From Bacteroidales bacterium (GTDB taxonomy: Bacteria; Bacteroidota; Bacteroidia; Bacteroidales; UBA932), in contig JAFZQO010000052.1 of the NCBI GenBank assembly GCA_017620335.1, positions 1 to 64,000 of the forward strand: a DNA stretch of 64,000 nucleotides. Direction: 5' to 3'. Under the pieces are notes generated by a model. It was not told the origin of the DNA. It was given only the letters and a program-made list of their open reading frames with translations, and did not search any database. Positions 32,713 to 41,351 of the stretch are shown piece by piece; the first letter of the stretch is position 1; every line of letters starts with the position of its first letter. A program made the translations under genes and the position numbers.

Positions 32713-35109
32713 TCAATCGAAATAATACTCTTCTTCCTTCTTCTCGGTGCTGTTCTTCGGCTCCTCCACGGTGCCGATGATCTCCGGCAGGAGGGCCATG
32801 CCTGCGGGCTCGATGAAAGCGTCGGCCTCGGTGATGCCGAGGGTGCCGTCCGCAAGCAGTTTCTTCATCCAGATGCCCCAGATGGGCAGGGCGGCATTGG
32901 AACCCTGGCCGAGGGCCGTGGACTGGAAGTGTACCTGACGGTCCTCGCAGCCTACCCATGCGCCGGCGGTGATGGACGGTGTATAGCCTATGAACCATCC
33001 GTCGGAGTTGTCGTTGGTCGTACCGGTCTTGCCGGCGATCTGGCCGCGCAGGCCGTAAACGGAGCGCAGGCGCCCGCCGGTACCCCCGTTGACGACGTTC
33101 TGCATCATCTGCACCATCGTGTAGGCGACGTTCTCGTTGAGGGCGTCACGCTTGCCGCTGGTGAACTCGCTGACGACGTTGCCGAGGTTGTCCTCGATGC
33201 GTGTCACGAACAGCGGCTCGCAGAACACTCCCCCGGAGGGGAAGGTGTTGTACGCCGCAACCATCTCGTAGATGGACAGGTCGGCCGCGCCCACGCAGAT
33301 GGACGGGACGGGGTCGAGATGCCCGGTGATACCCATCGAGCGCATCAGGCTGATCATCTGCTCGGGTCCGCGGCTGAAATAAGGGTCGCCTTCGCAGAGC
33401 TTCTTCATGATGCCCGCGGCGATGTTGTTGCTGCTTATCTGGAGACCCTGGCGCATGGTCAGCGCACGGCCCCTGTACTGGGCGGCGTCAGTGGTCTTCG
33501 GGGTCCATTCCTGACCGTCCGGGAAGACGAACGACACGGGATTGTTCATGAACTGCTCGTCCGGGGACATGCCGCTGAGAAGGCCCGTAGTGTACAGGAA
33601 GGGCTTGATGGTGGAGCCGACCTGGCGGCGGCCCTGCCCGACGTTGTCATACTTGAAGAAGCGGTAGTTCGGGCCGCCGACATAGGCCTTGATATGGCCC
33701 GTGGCGGGCTCGATGGCCATGAAACCGGCCCTCAGGATAGCCTTGTAATAACGGATGGAATCGTCCGGGGTCATGACAGTGTCAATGACCACCGGCTTGC
33801 CGTCATTGCCATAGGCGAATATCTTCATCTTCTGGGGCTCGGAGAAGCTCTTGAGGATGGTGGCCTCGGGAACGCCGGCGTTCTTCTGGAGGCGGTAGCG
33901 GTCGCTCCAACGGCGGGCCTGGTTCATCAGGCGGTTGCGCACGGCCTCGTCCACGTCGGGTGCGAAAGGCTTGTGGGCGAGGTTGCGGGACTCCCTGTCG
34001 AAGCTCTTCTGAAGGGTCTTTCCGAGATGCTCCTCGACAGCCTCTTCGGCGTACTTCTGCATCTTGTAGTTGATGGTGGTGTAGATGCGCAGTCCGTCGC
34101 GGTCGAGGTCGTAGGGTTCGCCGTTGGCCTTCTTGTTCTTGTCCAGCCAGCCGTAGAGTTCGTCACGGACCCAGCGGAGGGAATCCCTCGAGTAGTCCTC
34201 ACGGTCGGTATAGTCCGAGCGCTTGGGCTTGTGGGCGGACATCACCCTGCGCAGCATGTCGCGGAAATAAGGGGCATGTCCGGCGTTGTGGTCCTGGACC
34301 TGGAAGTTGTCGACGTTGATGGGCAACTGGCAGAGCGAGTCGCACTCGGCCTTCGTGAGGTACCCGGAACGCTCCATTCGTCCCAGGACCGTGTTGCGGC
34401 GTTCGAGGGCCTTGTCAGGATTGAGGCGGGGATTGTAACGGGTGGGCTTGTTGACCATGCCGACAAGCACAGCGCTCTCCTCGACCTTCAGTTCGGAAGG
34501 CTGCTTGTCGAAGAAGGTCAGGGCCGCAGCCTTGATGCCGTAGGCGCTGCTGCCGAAGAAGATGGAGTTGAGATACATGTCCACAATCTCCTCCTTGGTA
34601 TAGTTGCGTTCGAGCTTGACGGCCGTGATCCATTCCTTCAGCTTGGTCCACACCGTGACGACCTTGGACCAGCCCGGAATCTTGCTGTTGACCTCGCGGC
34701 GGGGATAAAGGGTCTTGGCCAGCTGCTGGGTGATGGTACTTCCGCCTCCCTGGCTGGTGTCCATCATGAGCAGGGTCTTGAAGAATACGCGGCCGAGACC
34801 GATCATGTCAATGCCTGAATGTTTGTAAAAGCGCTTGTCCTCGGTCGCGACTGCAGCCTGGACGAGGCTGGGGGCCAGCTCGTCGTAGCTGGCGTACGTG
34901 CGGTTCTCTATATGGAAGGTCGTAAGGATCTCCCCTTCCTCGGCGAGGACCTGCGTAGCGAGCTTGCTCTCAGGGTTTTCAAGCTCCTCGAAGGAAGGTA
35001 TCTTGGCGAATATCCATACCAGTATGAGAAGGGCCAGGATCAGGGCCACCGGGAAGGTGATGATGATCCAGAACCACTTGGTTATTTTCTTGCGTGTCGT
35101 GTCTTTCAT
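32713..35109 (-). CDS. Penicillin-binding protein 1A, bifunctional
   Basis: 798 residues from ATG 35109 (MKDTTRKKI). One N-terminal helix (about 12-32), a GT51 glycosyltransferase with catalytic Glu in ATEDKRFYKHSGID and the GGSTITQQLAKTLYP box, then a transpeptidase with Ser-x-x-Lys in GSTIKPF, SSN and KTGTTND. It polymerises and cross-links peptidoglycan. The C-terminal end is acidic. Co-transcribed with ddl and prmC. The longer start at 35166 is rejected because the extra 19 residues are not signal-like and a -7 box (35171-35164) overlaps there. Confidence 0.92.
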   Translation of the reverse strand: MKDTTRKKITKWFWIIITFPVALILALLILVWIFAKIPSFEELENPESKLATQVLAEEGEILTTFHIENRTYASYDELAPSLVQAAVATEDKRFYKHSGIDMIGLGRVFFKTLLMMDTSQGGGSTITQQLAKTLYPRREVNSKIPGWSKVVTVWTKLKEWITAVKLERNYTKEEIVDMYLNSIFFGSSAYGIKAAALTFFDKQPSELKVEESAVLVGMVNKPTRYNPRLNPDKALERRNTVLGRMERSGYLTKAECDSLCQLPINVDNFQVQDHNAGHAPYFRDMLRRVMSAHKPKRSDYTDREDYSRDSLRWVRDELYGWLDKNKKANGEPYDLDRDGLRIYTTINYKMQKYAEEAVEEHLGKTLQKSFDRESRNLAHKPFAPDVDEAVRNRLMNQARRWSDRYRLQKNAGVPEATILKSFSEPQKMKIFAYGNDGKPVVIDTVMTPDDSIRYYKAILRAGFMAIEPATGHIKAYVGGPNYRFFKYDNVGQGRRQVGSTIKPFLYTTGLLSGMSPDEQFMNNPVSFVFPDGQEWTPKTTDAAQYRGRALTMRQGLQISSNNIAAGIMKKLCEGDPYFSRGPEQMISLMRSMGITGHLDPVPSICVGAADLSIYEMVAAYNTFPSGGVFCEPLFVTRIEDNLGNVVSEFTSGKRDALNENVAYTMVQMMQNVVNGGTGGRLRSVYGLRGQIAGKTGTTNDNSDGWFIGYTPSITAGAWVGCEDRQVHFQSTALGQGSNAALPIWGIWMKKLLADGTLGITEADAFIEPAGMALLPEIIGTVEEPKNSTEKKEEEYYFD

Positions 35110-35163
35110 ATTATATATTTTTCTCGACTTCGTCGAGCGCTTGGAGTCAGTGCACAATCCCGA

Positions 35164-35171
35164 CAAAATTA
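35164..35171 (-). promoter_or_regulatory. -7 box of the PBP1A-ddl-prmC operon
   Basis: TAATTTTG on the minus strand, 55 bases before ATG 35109. The leader contains a short stem (CTCGAC/GTCGAG, 35117-35131) without a T-run. Confidence 0.45.
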
Positions 35172-35225
35172 CGCATTAAAATTTGGAAAATTGCCCTGTT
35201 TGTGATTTTCTTTGCAGTCCGATTG

Positions 35226-35233
35226 TATTTTTG
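35226..35233 (+). promoter_or_regulatory. -7 box of topA
   Basis: TATTTTTG matches TAnnTTTG; a TTTG at 35199-35202 may be the -33 box with a long 23-base spacer. The predicted start near 35240 gives a very short leader before ATG 35245. Confidence 0.5.
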
Positions 35234-35244
35234 AAAGACTTGTG

Positions 35245-37560
35245 ATGGAGAATTTGGTTATTGTGGAGTCACCGGCGAAAGCCAAGACATTCCAAAAGTA
35301 TCTGGGGAAGGATTTCGCGGTGAAGGCGAGTTTCGGGCATATCCGCGACCTGCAGGACAAGAAACTCAGCATCAACGTGGAAAAGGGCTTTGAGCCGGAG
35401 TACGTCATTCCGGCCGACAAGCGCCGCGTCGTCTCCGAGCTGCGCAAGGCGGCGTCGGAGGCGTCCGTCGTATGGCTCGCTTCCGATGAGGACCGCGAAG
35501 GGGAGGCCATATCCTGGCACCTTTGCGAGGCCCTCGGCCTCGATCCAGCCAGGACGAGGCGCATAGTCTTCCACGAGATAACAAAAGACGCCATACAGAA
35601 CGCGGTTAAGAATCCCCGCACCATAGACATGAACCTCGTGAACGCCCAGCAGGCGCGGCGCGTGCTCGACCGTCTGGTCGGCTTCGAGCTTTCACCCATC
35701 CTCTGGCGCAAGATCCAGCCCAAGCTCTCCGCCGGCCGCGTGCAGTCGGTTGCGCTGAGGCTGGTGGTGGACCGCGAGAAGGAGATCATGGCTTTCCAAA
35801 GTGAGCCGTTCTACCGCGTCGAAGCTGTGTTCCATCCTCAGGGTGCCCCCGCCGCGGTCAAGGTCAAGGCGACCCTCGGCACACGTTTCCAGAGCCTGGA
35901 AGAGGCCCGCAAGTTCCTGGAGGACAGCATCGGAGCCCGCTTCACCGTAGGTTCGATGGAGTCGAAGGAGGTCACGCGCTATCCCGCCCCACCCTTCACC
36001 ACCTCCACGCTCCAGCAGGAGGCGGCGCGCAAGCTCCGCTTCCCCGTGAGCCTTACCATGCGCCTGGCCCAGAGCCTGTACGAGCGCGGTCTGATCACCT
36101 ACATGCGTACGGATTCCACCAACCTCTCGTCCCTGGCCCTCGGCACTTCCAAGAAGTTCATCGTCGACAATTTCGGTGAGGAGTACTCGCACCCGCGCCA
36201 GTTCAGGACTCATTCCAAGGGCGCGCAGGAGGCCCACGAGGCCATCCGCCCCACCTTCATCGAGAATACCGTCATAGAAGGCACAGCCCAGGAGCAGAAG
36301 CTTTACAACCTCATCTGGAAGCGCACCGTTGCGTCCCAGATGGCAGACGCCCGCGTGCTCTCCACCGCCATCAAGGTGGATTCCGACAAGCGCGAGGAGA
36401 AGTTCAGCATCCAGGCCTCGCAGGTCCTGTTCGACGGCTTCCTGAAACTCTACATGGAGGGTACGGACGACGAGAACAGCCCCGAAGAGGAGACCGTGCT
36501 TCCACCCGTCAATGTCGGCGACGTGCTTGACGCCAAGGGCATCACGGCGGAGTGCAAGTTCACCCAGCCTCCCCAGCGCTATTCCGAGGCCACCCTGGTC
36601 AAGAAGCTCGAGGAGCTCGGCATCGGACGCCCGTCCACATACGCCCCCACCATCAGCACCCTGACCACCGGCCGCGGTTACATCGTCAAGGGCGACAAGG
36701 ATGGACAGAAATACCCCGTCACCAACCTCACCCTGAAGAACGGCGCCATCAGCGAAAGCCGGAAGACCGAGACTGTCGGCGCGGAGAAAGGCAAGCTCCT
36801 GCCCCAGGAGATCGGCATGATCGTGACCGACTACCTCGTGAAGAACTTCCCGGACATCCTGGACTATGACTTCACCGCCAACGTCGAGAAGGACTTCGAC
36901 CAGATCGCCGACGGCGGAAAGGTCTGGAACTCCGTCATCGGCGAGTTCTACTCCCCCTTCCACCACAAGGTCGAGGACGTGCTCGGGGACAAGCAGTACA
37001 GCAAGGTAAGCCGCGAGATTGGAATCGACCCCGCCGACGGGCAGATGGTCGTAGCGCGCTTCGGACAGTACGGACCGTACGTACAGAAGGGCGAGGGTGA
37101 GAACCGCCAGTTCGCCAGCCTCGACAAGGGCCAGCTGATCGAGACCATAACTCTCGAGGACGCGCTGAAACTTTTCCGACTGCCCCGCCGTGTCGGAACC
37201 TTCGAGGGCCTGGACATCATCGCCATGAAGGGACGCTACGGCCCCTACATCAAGCACGGGGACAGGATAGTCTCGCTGCCGAAGGGCGCCGACCCCCTCA
37301 AGGTTTCTCTCGAGGAATGCATCGGAATCATCGGGGAAGACAGGAAGAAGGTTCCCCTCAACACCGTGCTGTTGGAGTTCCCGGACAGCGGCGTCAGCGT
37401 GCTGAACGGCCGTTACGGTCCCTACATCAAGAAGGACGGCGCCAACTACAGGATTCCGAAGGGAACGGACGCCTCAACCCTCACTGAGGCCGCCTGCATG
37501 GCCATCATTAACAATTCGAAACCCTCGGAAAAGACTTTCAGGAAAGGAAGGAAATCGTGA
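35245..37560 (+). CDS. topA: DNA topoisomerase I
   Basis: 771 residues from ATG 35245 (MENLVIVESPAKAKT). Relaxes negative supercoils. TOPRIM domain at the N-terminus with ESPAKA and SDEDREGEAI, active Tyr286 in LITYMRTDST. The C-terminus lacks zinc fingers and has three repeats of the type GRYGPYIKKG (with FGQYGPYVQKG), the repeat form found in Bacteroidota TopA. A longer start at 35212 is unlikely because it lies upstream of the -7 box. Confidence 0.94.
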   Translation: MENLVIVESPAKAKTFQKYLGKDFAVKASFGHIRDLQDKKLSINVEKGFEPEYVIPADKRRVVSELRKAASEASVVWLASDEDREGEAISWHLCEALGLDPARTRRIVFHEITKDAIQNAVKNPRTIDMNLVNAQQARRVLDRLVGFELSPILWRKIQPKLSAGRVQSVALRLVVDREKEIMAFQSEPFYRVEAVFHPQGAPAAVKVKATLGTRFQSLEEARKFLEDSIGARFTVGSMESKEVTRYPAPPFTTSTLQQEAARKLRFPVSLTMRLAQSLYERGLITYMRTDSTNLSSLALGTSKKFIVDNFGEEYSHPRQFRTHSKGAQEAHEAIRPTFIENTVIEGTAQEQKLYNLIWKRTVASQMADARVLSTAIKVDSDKREEKFSIQASQVLFDGFLKLYMEGTDDENSPEEETVLPPVNVGDVLDAKGITAECKFTQPPQRYSEATLVKKLEELGIGRPSTYAPTISTLTTGRGYIVKGDKDGQKYPVTNLTLKNGAISESRKTETVGAEKGKLLPQEIGMIVTDYLVKNFPDILDYDFTANVEKDFDQIADGGKVWNSVIGEFYSPFHHKVEDVLGDKQYSKVSREIGIDPADGQMVVARFGQYGPYVQKGEGENRQFASLDKGQLIETITLEDALKLFRLPRRVGTFEGLDIIAMKGRYGPYIKHGDRIVSLPKGADPLKVSLEECIGIIGEDRKKVPLNTVLLEFPDSGVSVLNGRYGPYIKKDGANYRIPKGTDASTLTEAACMAIINNSKPSEKTFRKGRKS

Positions 37561-37598
37561 GGATGAATTGATTTATAACGTTTTATGTTTCATAACCA

Positions 37599-37630
37599 TT
37601 GCGGATTTAGATTTTTTATTTCTATATTCG
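37599..37630 (+). promoter_or_regulatory. Possible promoter of the Lrp-type regulator
   Basis: TTG (37599-37601), 21 bases, then TATATTCG (37623-37630), one mismatch to the consensus; predicted start about 22 bases before ATG 37659. Confidence 0.35.
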
Positions 37631-37658
37631 CAATGTTTACTTTTAAATCGTAAGCACT

Positions 37659-38168
37659 ATGCCTACTACATACCAGATCGACGAAATCGACCAGAAGATA
37701 CTTTCCTTCCTGGTCAACAACGCCAGGATGCCATTCCTGGAGATAGCACGCGAGTGCGGAGTGTCCGGAGCGGCCATCCACCAGAGGGTCAAGAAACTGG
37801 AAGCCAACGGGGTAATCACCGGTTCACGCCTCCTTGTCAAGCCCCAGGCTCTCGGCCTTAACGTCTGCGCCTTCATCAGCGTGGTGCTCTCCGAGGCCAA
37901 CAAGTATCCGCAGGTGGTCAACTCCCTCAAGCACATCCCCGAGATCGTGGAGTGTCATTTCGTAACCGGCAGGGCCGCGCTATTCGTGAAGGTGTACTGC
38001 TTCAACAACGACCACCTTATGGAGGTGCTGCTCAATACGATACAGAAGATTCCGTACATCCAGTCAACGGACACCATGATATCCCTGGACGAGGCGTTCG
38101 AGCGCCAGGTCTGGGTCAAGGACTATTCAAGCGTAAGCTTCAACGCCAATTCTTCAGCGTCAGAATAG
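37659..38168 (+). CDS. Lrp/AsnC-family transcriptional regulator
   Basis: 169 residues. Winged-helix DNA-binding domain (about 5-60, EIDQKILSFLVNNARM and SGAAIHQRVKKLEANGVI) and a C-terminal AsnC ligand-sensing domain (about 68-145). Such regulators respond to amino acids. The gene stands alone and overlaps the 3' end of ispD by 29 bases on the opposite strand. Confidence 0.92.
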   Translation: MPTTYQIDEIDQKILSFLVNNARMPFLEIARECGVSGAAIHQRVKKLEANGVITGSRLLVKPQALGLNVCAFISVVLSEANKYPQVVNSLKHIPEIVECHFVTGRAALFVKVYCFNNDHLMEVLLNTIQKIPYIQSTDTMISLDEAFERQVWVKDYSSVSFNANSSASE

Positions 38169-38859
38169 CTTCGGCGAAGTCCAGGTCGTCCGGAGTGGTG
38201 ATCTTGATGTTGTACCTCTCTCCTTCGATGTAGGAGAGGGGTATGTTTTTTTTCGCCGCCACGGAGGCGTCGTCCGTGAAGGAGGTGTCGAAGGCCTGCC
38301 CGTAGGCCGCCTTGATGTCCTCGGAAAGGAACATCTGCGGCGTCTGGGCGCGGTACACGGTCTCCCTGTCCAGGATGGCTCCCGGAATGGTCTCCAGGAC
38401 TTCCTCCCCGGAAGCCTTCACCACCTTGCGCACGGCCTTCAGGCTGTCCACGGAGGGCAGGACGGGAATCAGCGCACGGCATGAGGACATGCGCGCGAAC
38501 ATTTTTGCTACCAGTTCCGGGGTGACCATGGGGCGCACACCGTCATGGATCGCGACCACCGCCCCCGCCGGGACCTTGTCCAGGGCGTTGCGCACGGAAT
38601 GGAAGCGGGTGATGCCGCCTTCGACCAGTATCTGGGGATAATAGAAATTGTTCTTCTGGCAGAGTTCCTTCCATTCAGGCATGAAGTCCCTGGGGAGGAC
38701 GGTTATGACCCTGACGTCGGAACACGCCTGGACGAAGCGTTCGATGGAGCGCTGGAGGATGGGCTTCCCCCCGAGCGGGATGAACTGCTTGGGCAGGGCG
38801 GAACCCATCCTGGTGCCGTGTCCGGCGGCCATGACGACAAGATATTTTTTTCTCTCCAT
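38140..38859 (-). CDS. ispD: 2-C-methyl-D-erythritol 4-phosphate cytidylyltransferase
   Basis: 239 residues. Third step of the MEP isoprenoid pathway, forming CDP-methylerythritol from CTP. The nucleotide-binding start is AAGHGTRMGSALPKQF, followed by VAIHDGVRPMV and, near the end, ITTPDDLDFAEAIL. Normal length. Its last 29 bases overlap the Lrp gene. A -7 box (TAAATTTG, 38887-38880) lies upstream. Confidence 0.93.
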   Translation of the reverse strand: MERKKYLVVMAAGHGTRMGSALPKQFIPLGGKPILQRSIERFVQACSDVRVITVLPRDFMPEWKELCQKNNFYYPQILVEGGITRFHSVRNALDKVPAGAVVAIHDGVRPMVTPELVAKMFARMSSCRALIPVLPSVDSLKAVRKVVKASGEEVLETIPGAILDRETVYRAQTPQMFLSEDIKAAYGQAFDTSFTDDASVAAKKNIPLSYIEGERYNIKITTPDDLDFAEAILTLKNWR

Positions 38860-38879
38860 AATGTATCTGAAAACAAAAG

Positions 38880-38887
38880 CAAATTTA
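38880..38887 (-). promoter_or_regulatory. -7 box of ispD
   Basis: TAAATTTG on the minus strand, about 21 bases before the ispD ATG, back to back with the mreB promoter region. Confidence 0.5.
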
Positions 38888-38953
38888 ACTATTTTTTGTA
38901 CCTTTACATTTCCATTCCCAAAACTTTATTTGACAACATAGAAAGATACAGAT

Positions 38954-39976
38954 ATGGCACTATCCTTTTGGAACCAGGAACTGGCAATGGACCTCGGTAC
39001 GGCCAACACCATCATCTTCCAGAACGACCAGATCGTATTGGACGAGCCGAGCATCGTCGCCATCGACAACAATTCCGGAAAATGCATCGCCATCGGCCAG
39101 AAAGCCAAGCTGATGCACGAAAGGGCCAACCCCGGCATCAAGACCGTCAGGCCCCTGCGGGACGGCGTTATCGCCGACTTCAACGCCGCGGAGATGATGA
39201 TCCGCGGATTCATCAAGCAGGTGAATTCCAAGCACAAGTCGCTGTTCACCCCGAACATCAAGATAGTCGTAGGCATCCCTTCCGGCAGTACCGAAGTGGA
39301 GATCAGGGCCGTGCGCGATTCCTCCGAACACGCCGGCGCGCGTGACGTCTACCTGATCTTCGAGCCTATGGCCGCCGCCCTCGGTATCGGTCTCGACGTC
39401 GAGGCCCCGAAGGGCAACATGGTCGTCGACATCGGCGGCGGCACCACCGAGATCGCAGTCATCTCCCTCGGCGGCCTGGTGGTCCAGGACAGCATCCGCA
39501 CCGCCGGCGACGTGTTCACAAGCGACATCCAGTACTACCTCCGCCAGCAGCACAACATCCGCGTCGGCGAGATCACGGCCGAGAAGATCAAGATCGCTGT
39601 CGGAGCGGTCATCCAGAACCTGGACGAGGAGCCGGAGCCGTTCGTGGCCAGGGGTCCGAACCTCATGACCGCGCACCCGGTCGAGGCGACCATCACGTAT
39701 CAGGAGATCGCCCACTGCCTTGACAAGTCCATCGCCAAGATCGAGACCTCCATCCTCCACGTGCTCGAGCAAACTCCCCCGGAGCTCTACTCCGACATCG
39801 TGGAGAACGGCATCTTCCTCTCCGGCGGCGGCGCCCTTCTCAGGGGCCTCGCAAAGCGTTTCTCAGAAAAAGTCAACATCCCGTTCCACGTTGCGGACGA
39901 CCCGCTCCACTCCGTGGCGCGCGGAACCTGCATCGCTCTCAAGAACACCGAGAACTATTCTTTCCTCATGAGGTAG
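38954..39976 (+). CDS. mreB: Rod shape-determining protein MreB
   Basis: 340-residue bacterial actin that guides side-wall synthesis. Phosphate-1 loop MDLGTANTIIF near the N-terminus, phosphate-2 MVVDIGGGTTEIAVIS near 155-170, and LSGGGALLRGL near 290. First gene of the mreBCD-PBP2-rodA operon; mreC starts 1 base after the stop. A near-consensus -7 box (TACCTTTA, 38899-38906) lies 47 bases upstream. Confidence 0.95.
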   Translation: MALSFWNQELAMDLGTANTIIFQNDQIVLDEPSIVAIDNNSGKCIAIGQKAKLMHERANPGIKTVRPLRDGVIADFNAAEMMIRGFIKQVNSKHKSLFTPNIKIVVGIPSGSTEVEIRAVRDSSEHAGARDVYLIFEPMAAALGIGLDVEAPKGNMVVDIGGGTTEIAVISLGGLVVQDSIRTAGDVFTSDIQYYLRQQHNIRVGEITAEKIKIAVGAVIQNLDEEPEPFVARGPNLMTAHPVEATITYQEIAHCLDKSIAKIETSILHVLEQTPPELYSDIVENGIFLSGGGALLRGLAKRFSEKVNIPFHVADDPLHSVARGTCIALKNTENYSFLMR

Positions 39977-39977
39977 A

Positions 39978-40820
39978 ATGGTCGACGAGCGGAAAACATG
40001 GGCCAAAGTCATCAGCACGGTAGTCTTCATTCTCATGGAGATCGCCGCGCTGAGCATGCTCAAGCATTCCGGAAGCCTCCAGGACATATGGGTTACCAAG
40101 GCCTCGCACCGCGTGATGGCCTGGGTCTGGGGCGGATTCGACAGCATAGGGCACTATTTCTCGCTCCGTACGGAGAATGAAAAGCTGGCCGCGGAGAACG
40201 CCATGCTCACGGAGTCTCTCAGGCGCAGCCAGGACAAGGTCCAGAAAGCCATGGAGAACGGCCTCCTGACCGACACCACCATGGTCTTCGCCGGCTACGA
40301 CCACGTTCCTGCCAGCATAGTCAAGATCAGCCGCAACAAGCAGCACAACTATTTCATCCTGAACAAGGGCTATGAGGACGGTGTGCGGCCCCAGTCGGGC
40401 GTCATCACCGCCTCCGGCATCGTCGGCATCGTCGATGCGGTGGAGAAGCACTACTCCTACGGCCTGTCGTTCATGAACACCGGGGTCAGCATCAGCGCCC
40501 GCCTCGGGAACGAAGGCGCCGTCGGCCCGCTGACCTGGGACGGCATCTCCATGGACGGGGCTGTCCTCAGGGACATCCCGCTCCAGTACAAGTATGCCCC
40601 CGGCGACACCGTCTGGACCAGCGGCAGCTCCATCCTGTTCCCTCCGGACATCCCCCTCGGCATAGCCGGGTCGTCAAAGGTGGTGAACGGTGCGGTGAAC
40701 GAGATCCAGGTGGACCTCTTCCAGAGCTTCACCGCGCTCCGCTACGTCACGGTGGTGTCCAACGCCGGCAGGGAAGAGATCATGTATCTTGAGAACCTAG
40801 AAAACGAAGGGGAGGAGTAG
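39978..40820 (+). CDS. mreC: Rod shape-determining protein MreC
   Basis: 280 residues. A membrane helix (about 10-30), a coiled coil (about 60-95, ENEKLAAENAMLTESLRR) and the MreC beta domain (about 105-260, GVITASGIVGIVDAV). It links MreB inside to PBP2/RodA outside. It starts directly after mreB. Confidence 0.92.
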   Translation: MVDERKTWAKVISTVVFILMEIAALSMLKHSGSLQDIWVTKASHRVMAWVWGGFDSIGHYFSLRTENEKLAAENAMLTESLRRSQDKVQKAMENGLLTDTTMVFAGYDHVPASIVKISRNKQHNYFILNKGYEDGVRPQSGVITASGIVGIVDAVEKHYSYGLSFMNTGVSISARLGNEGAVGPLTWDGISMDGAVLRDIPLQYKYAPGDTVWTSGSSILFPPDIPLGIAGSSKVVNGAVNEIQVDLFQSFTALRYVTVVSNAGREEIMYLENLENEGEE

Positions 40821-40823
40821 GCC

Positions 40824-41348
40824 ATGAAAGACACGAGATTCCTGATCCACTTCCTCATCCTGCTGTTGGTGCAGGTCTGCATAGCCAATTTCTTCAGGCT
40901 TTCGCAGTACGTCATGCTGTCGATCCTGCCCGCCATGATACTCCTGATCCCGATCAAGCGCGGCACGGTCGCGGCCCTCTTCATAGCCTTCGCCACCGGT
41001 CTTGCCGTCGACCTGCTTTCGGACGGTCTCACGGGCCTCAACGTGCTAGCCTTGGTGCCCGTCGCCTTCTGCCGCCTGGGCATCATCCGCCTGGTCTTCG
41101 GAGACGAGGTCTTCGCCCGCAAGGAGGACATCTCCATCCCCAGGCAGGGCCTGTGGAAAATGTCCGTCGCCATCATCATGGCACAGTCCCTGTTCCTGAT
41201 CATCTACATCTGGGCCGACGGCGCCGGCACCAGGCCGCTCTGGTTCAGTGGTTTGCGCTTCGCGGCCTCGCTCGCGGGAGGTTACCTGCTCTCGCTGCTT
41301 GTCGCCGGCATACTTGCGCCGGAGCGCACGGGCGTCGCCAGGAGGTAG
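40824..41348 (+). CDS. mreD: Rod shape-determining protein MreD
   Basis: 174 residues with about five hydrophobic helices, no loops of note. Identity rests on size, topology and its place between mreC (3-base gap) and the PBP2 gene (3-base gap). Confidence 0.85.
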   Translation: MKDTRFLIHFLILLLVQVCIANFFRLSQYVMLSILPAMILLIPIKRGTVAALFIAFATGLAVDLLSDGLTGLNVLALVPVAFCRLGIIRLVFGDEVFARKEDISIPRQGLWKMSVAIIMAQSLFLIIYIWADGAGTRPLWFSGLRFAASLAGGYLLSLLVAGILAPERTGVARR

Positions 41349-41351
41349 GGT

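Noticed and set aside
32704-37257. Long open frames opposite PBP1A and topA
   Set aside because: They run antisense to genes with clear catalytic motifs and read as His/Val/Gly-rich sequence, typical of GC-rich third positions. They are shadows.
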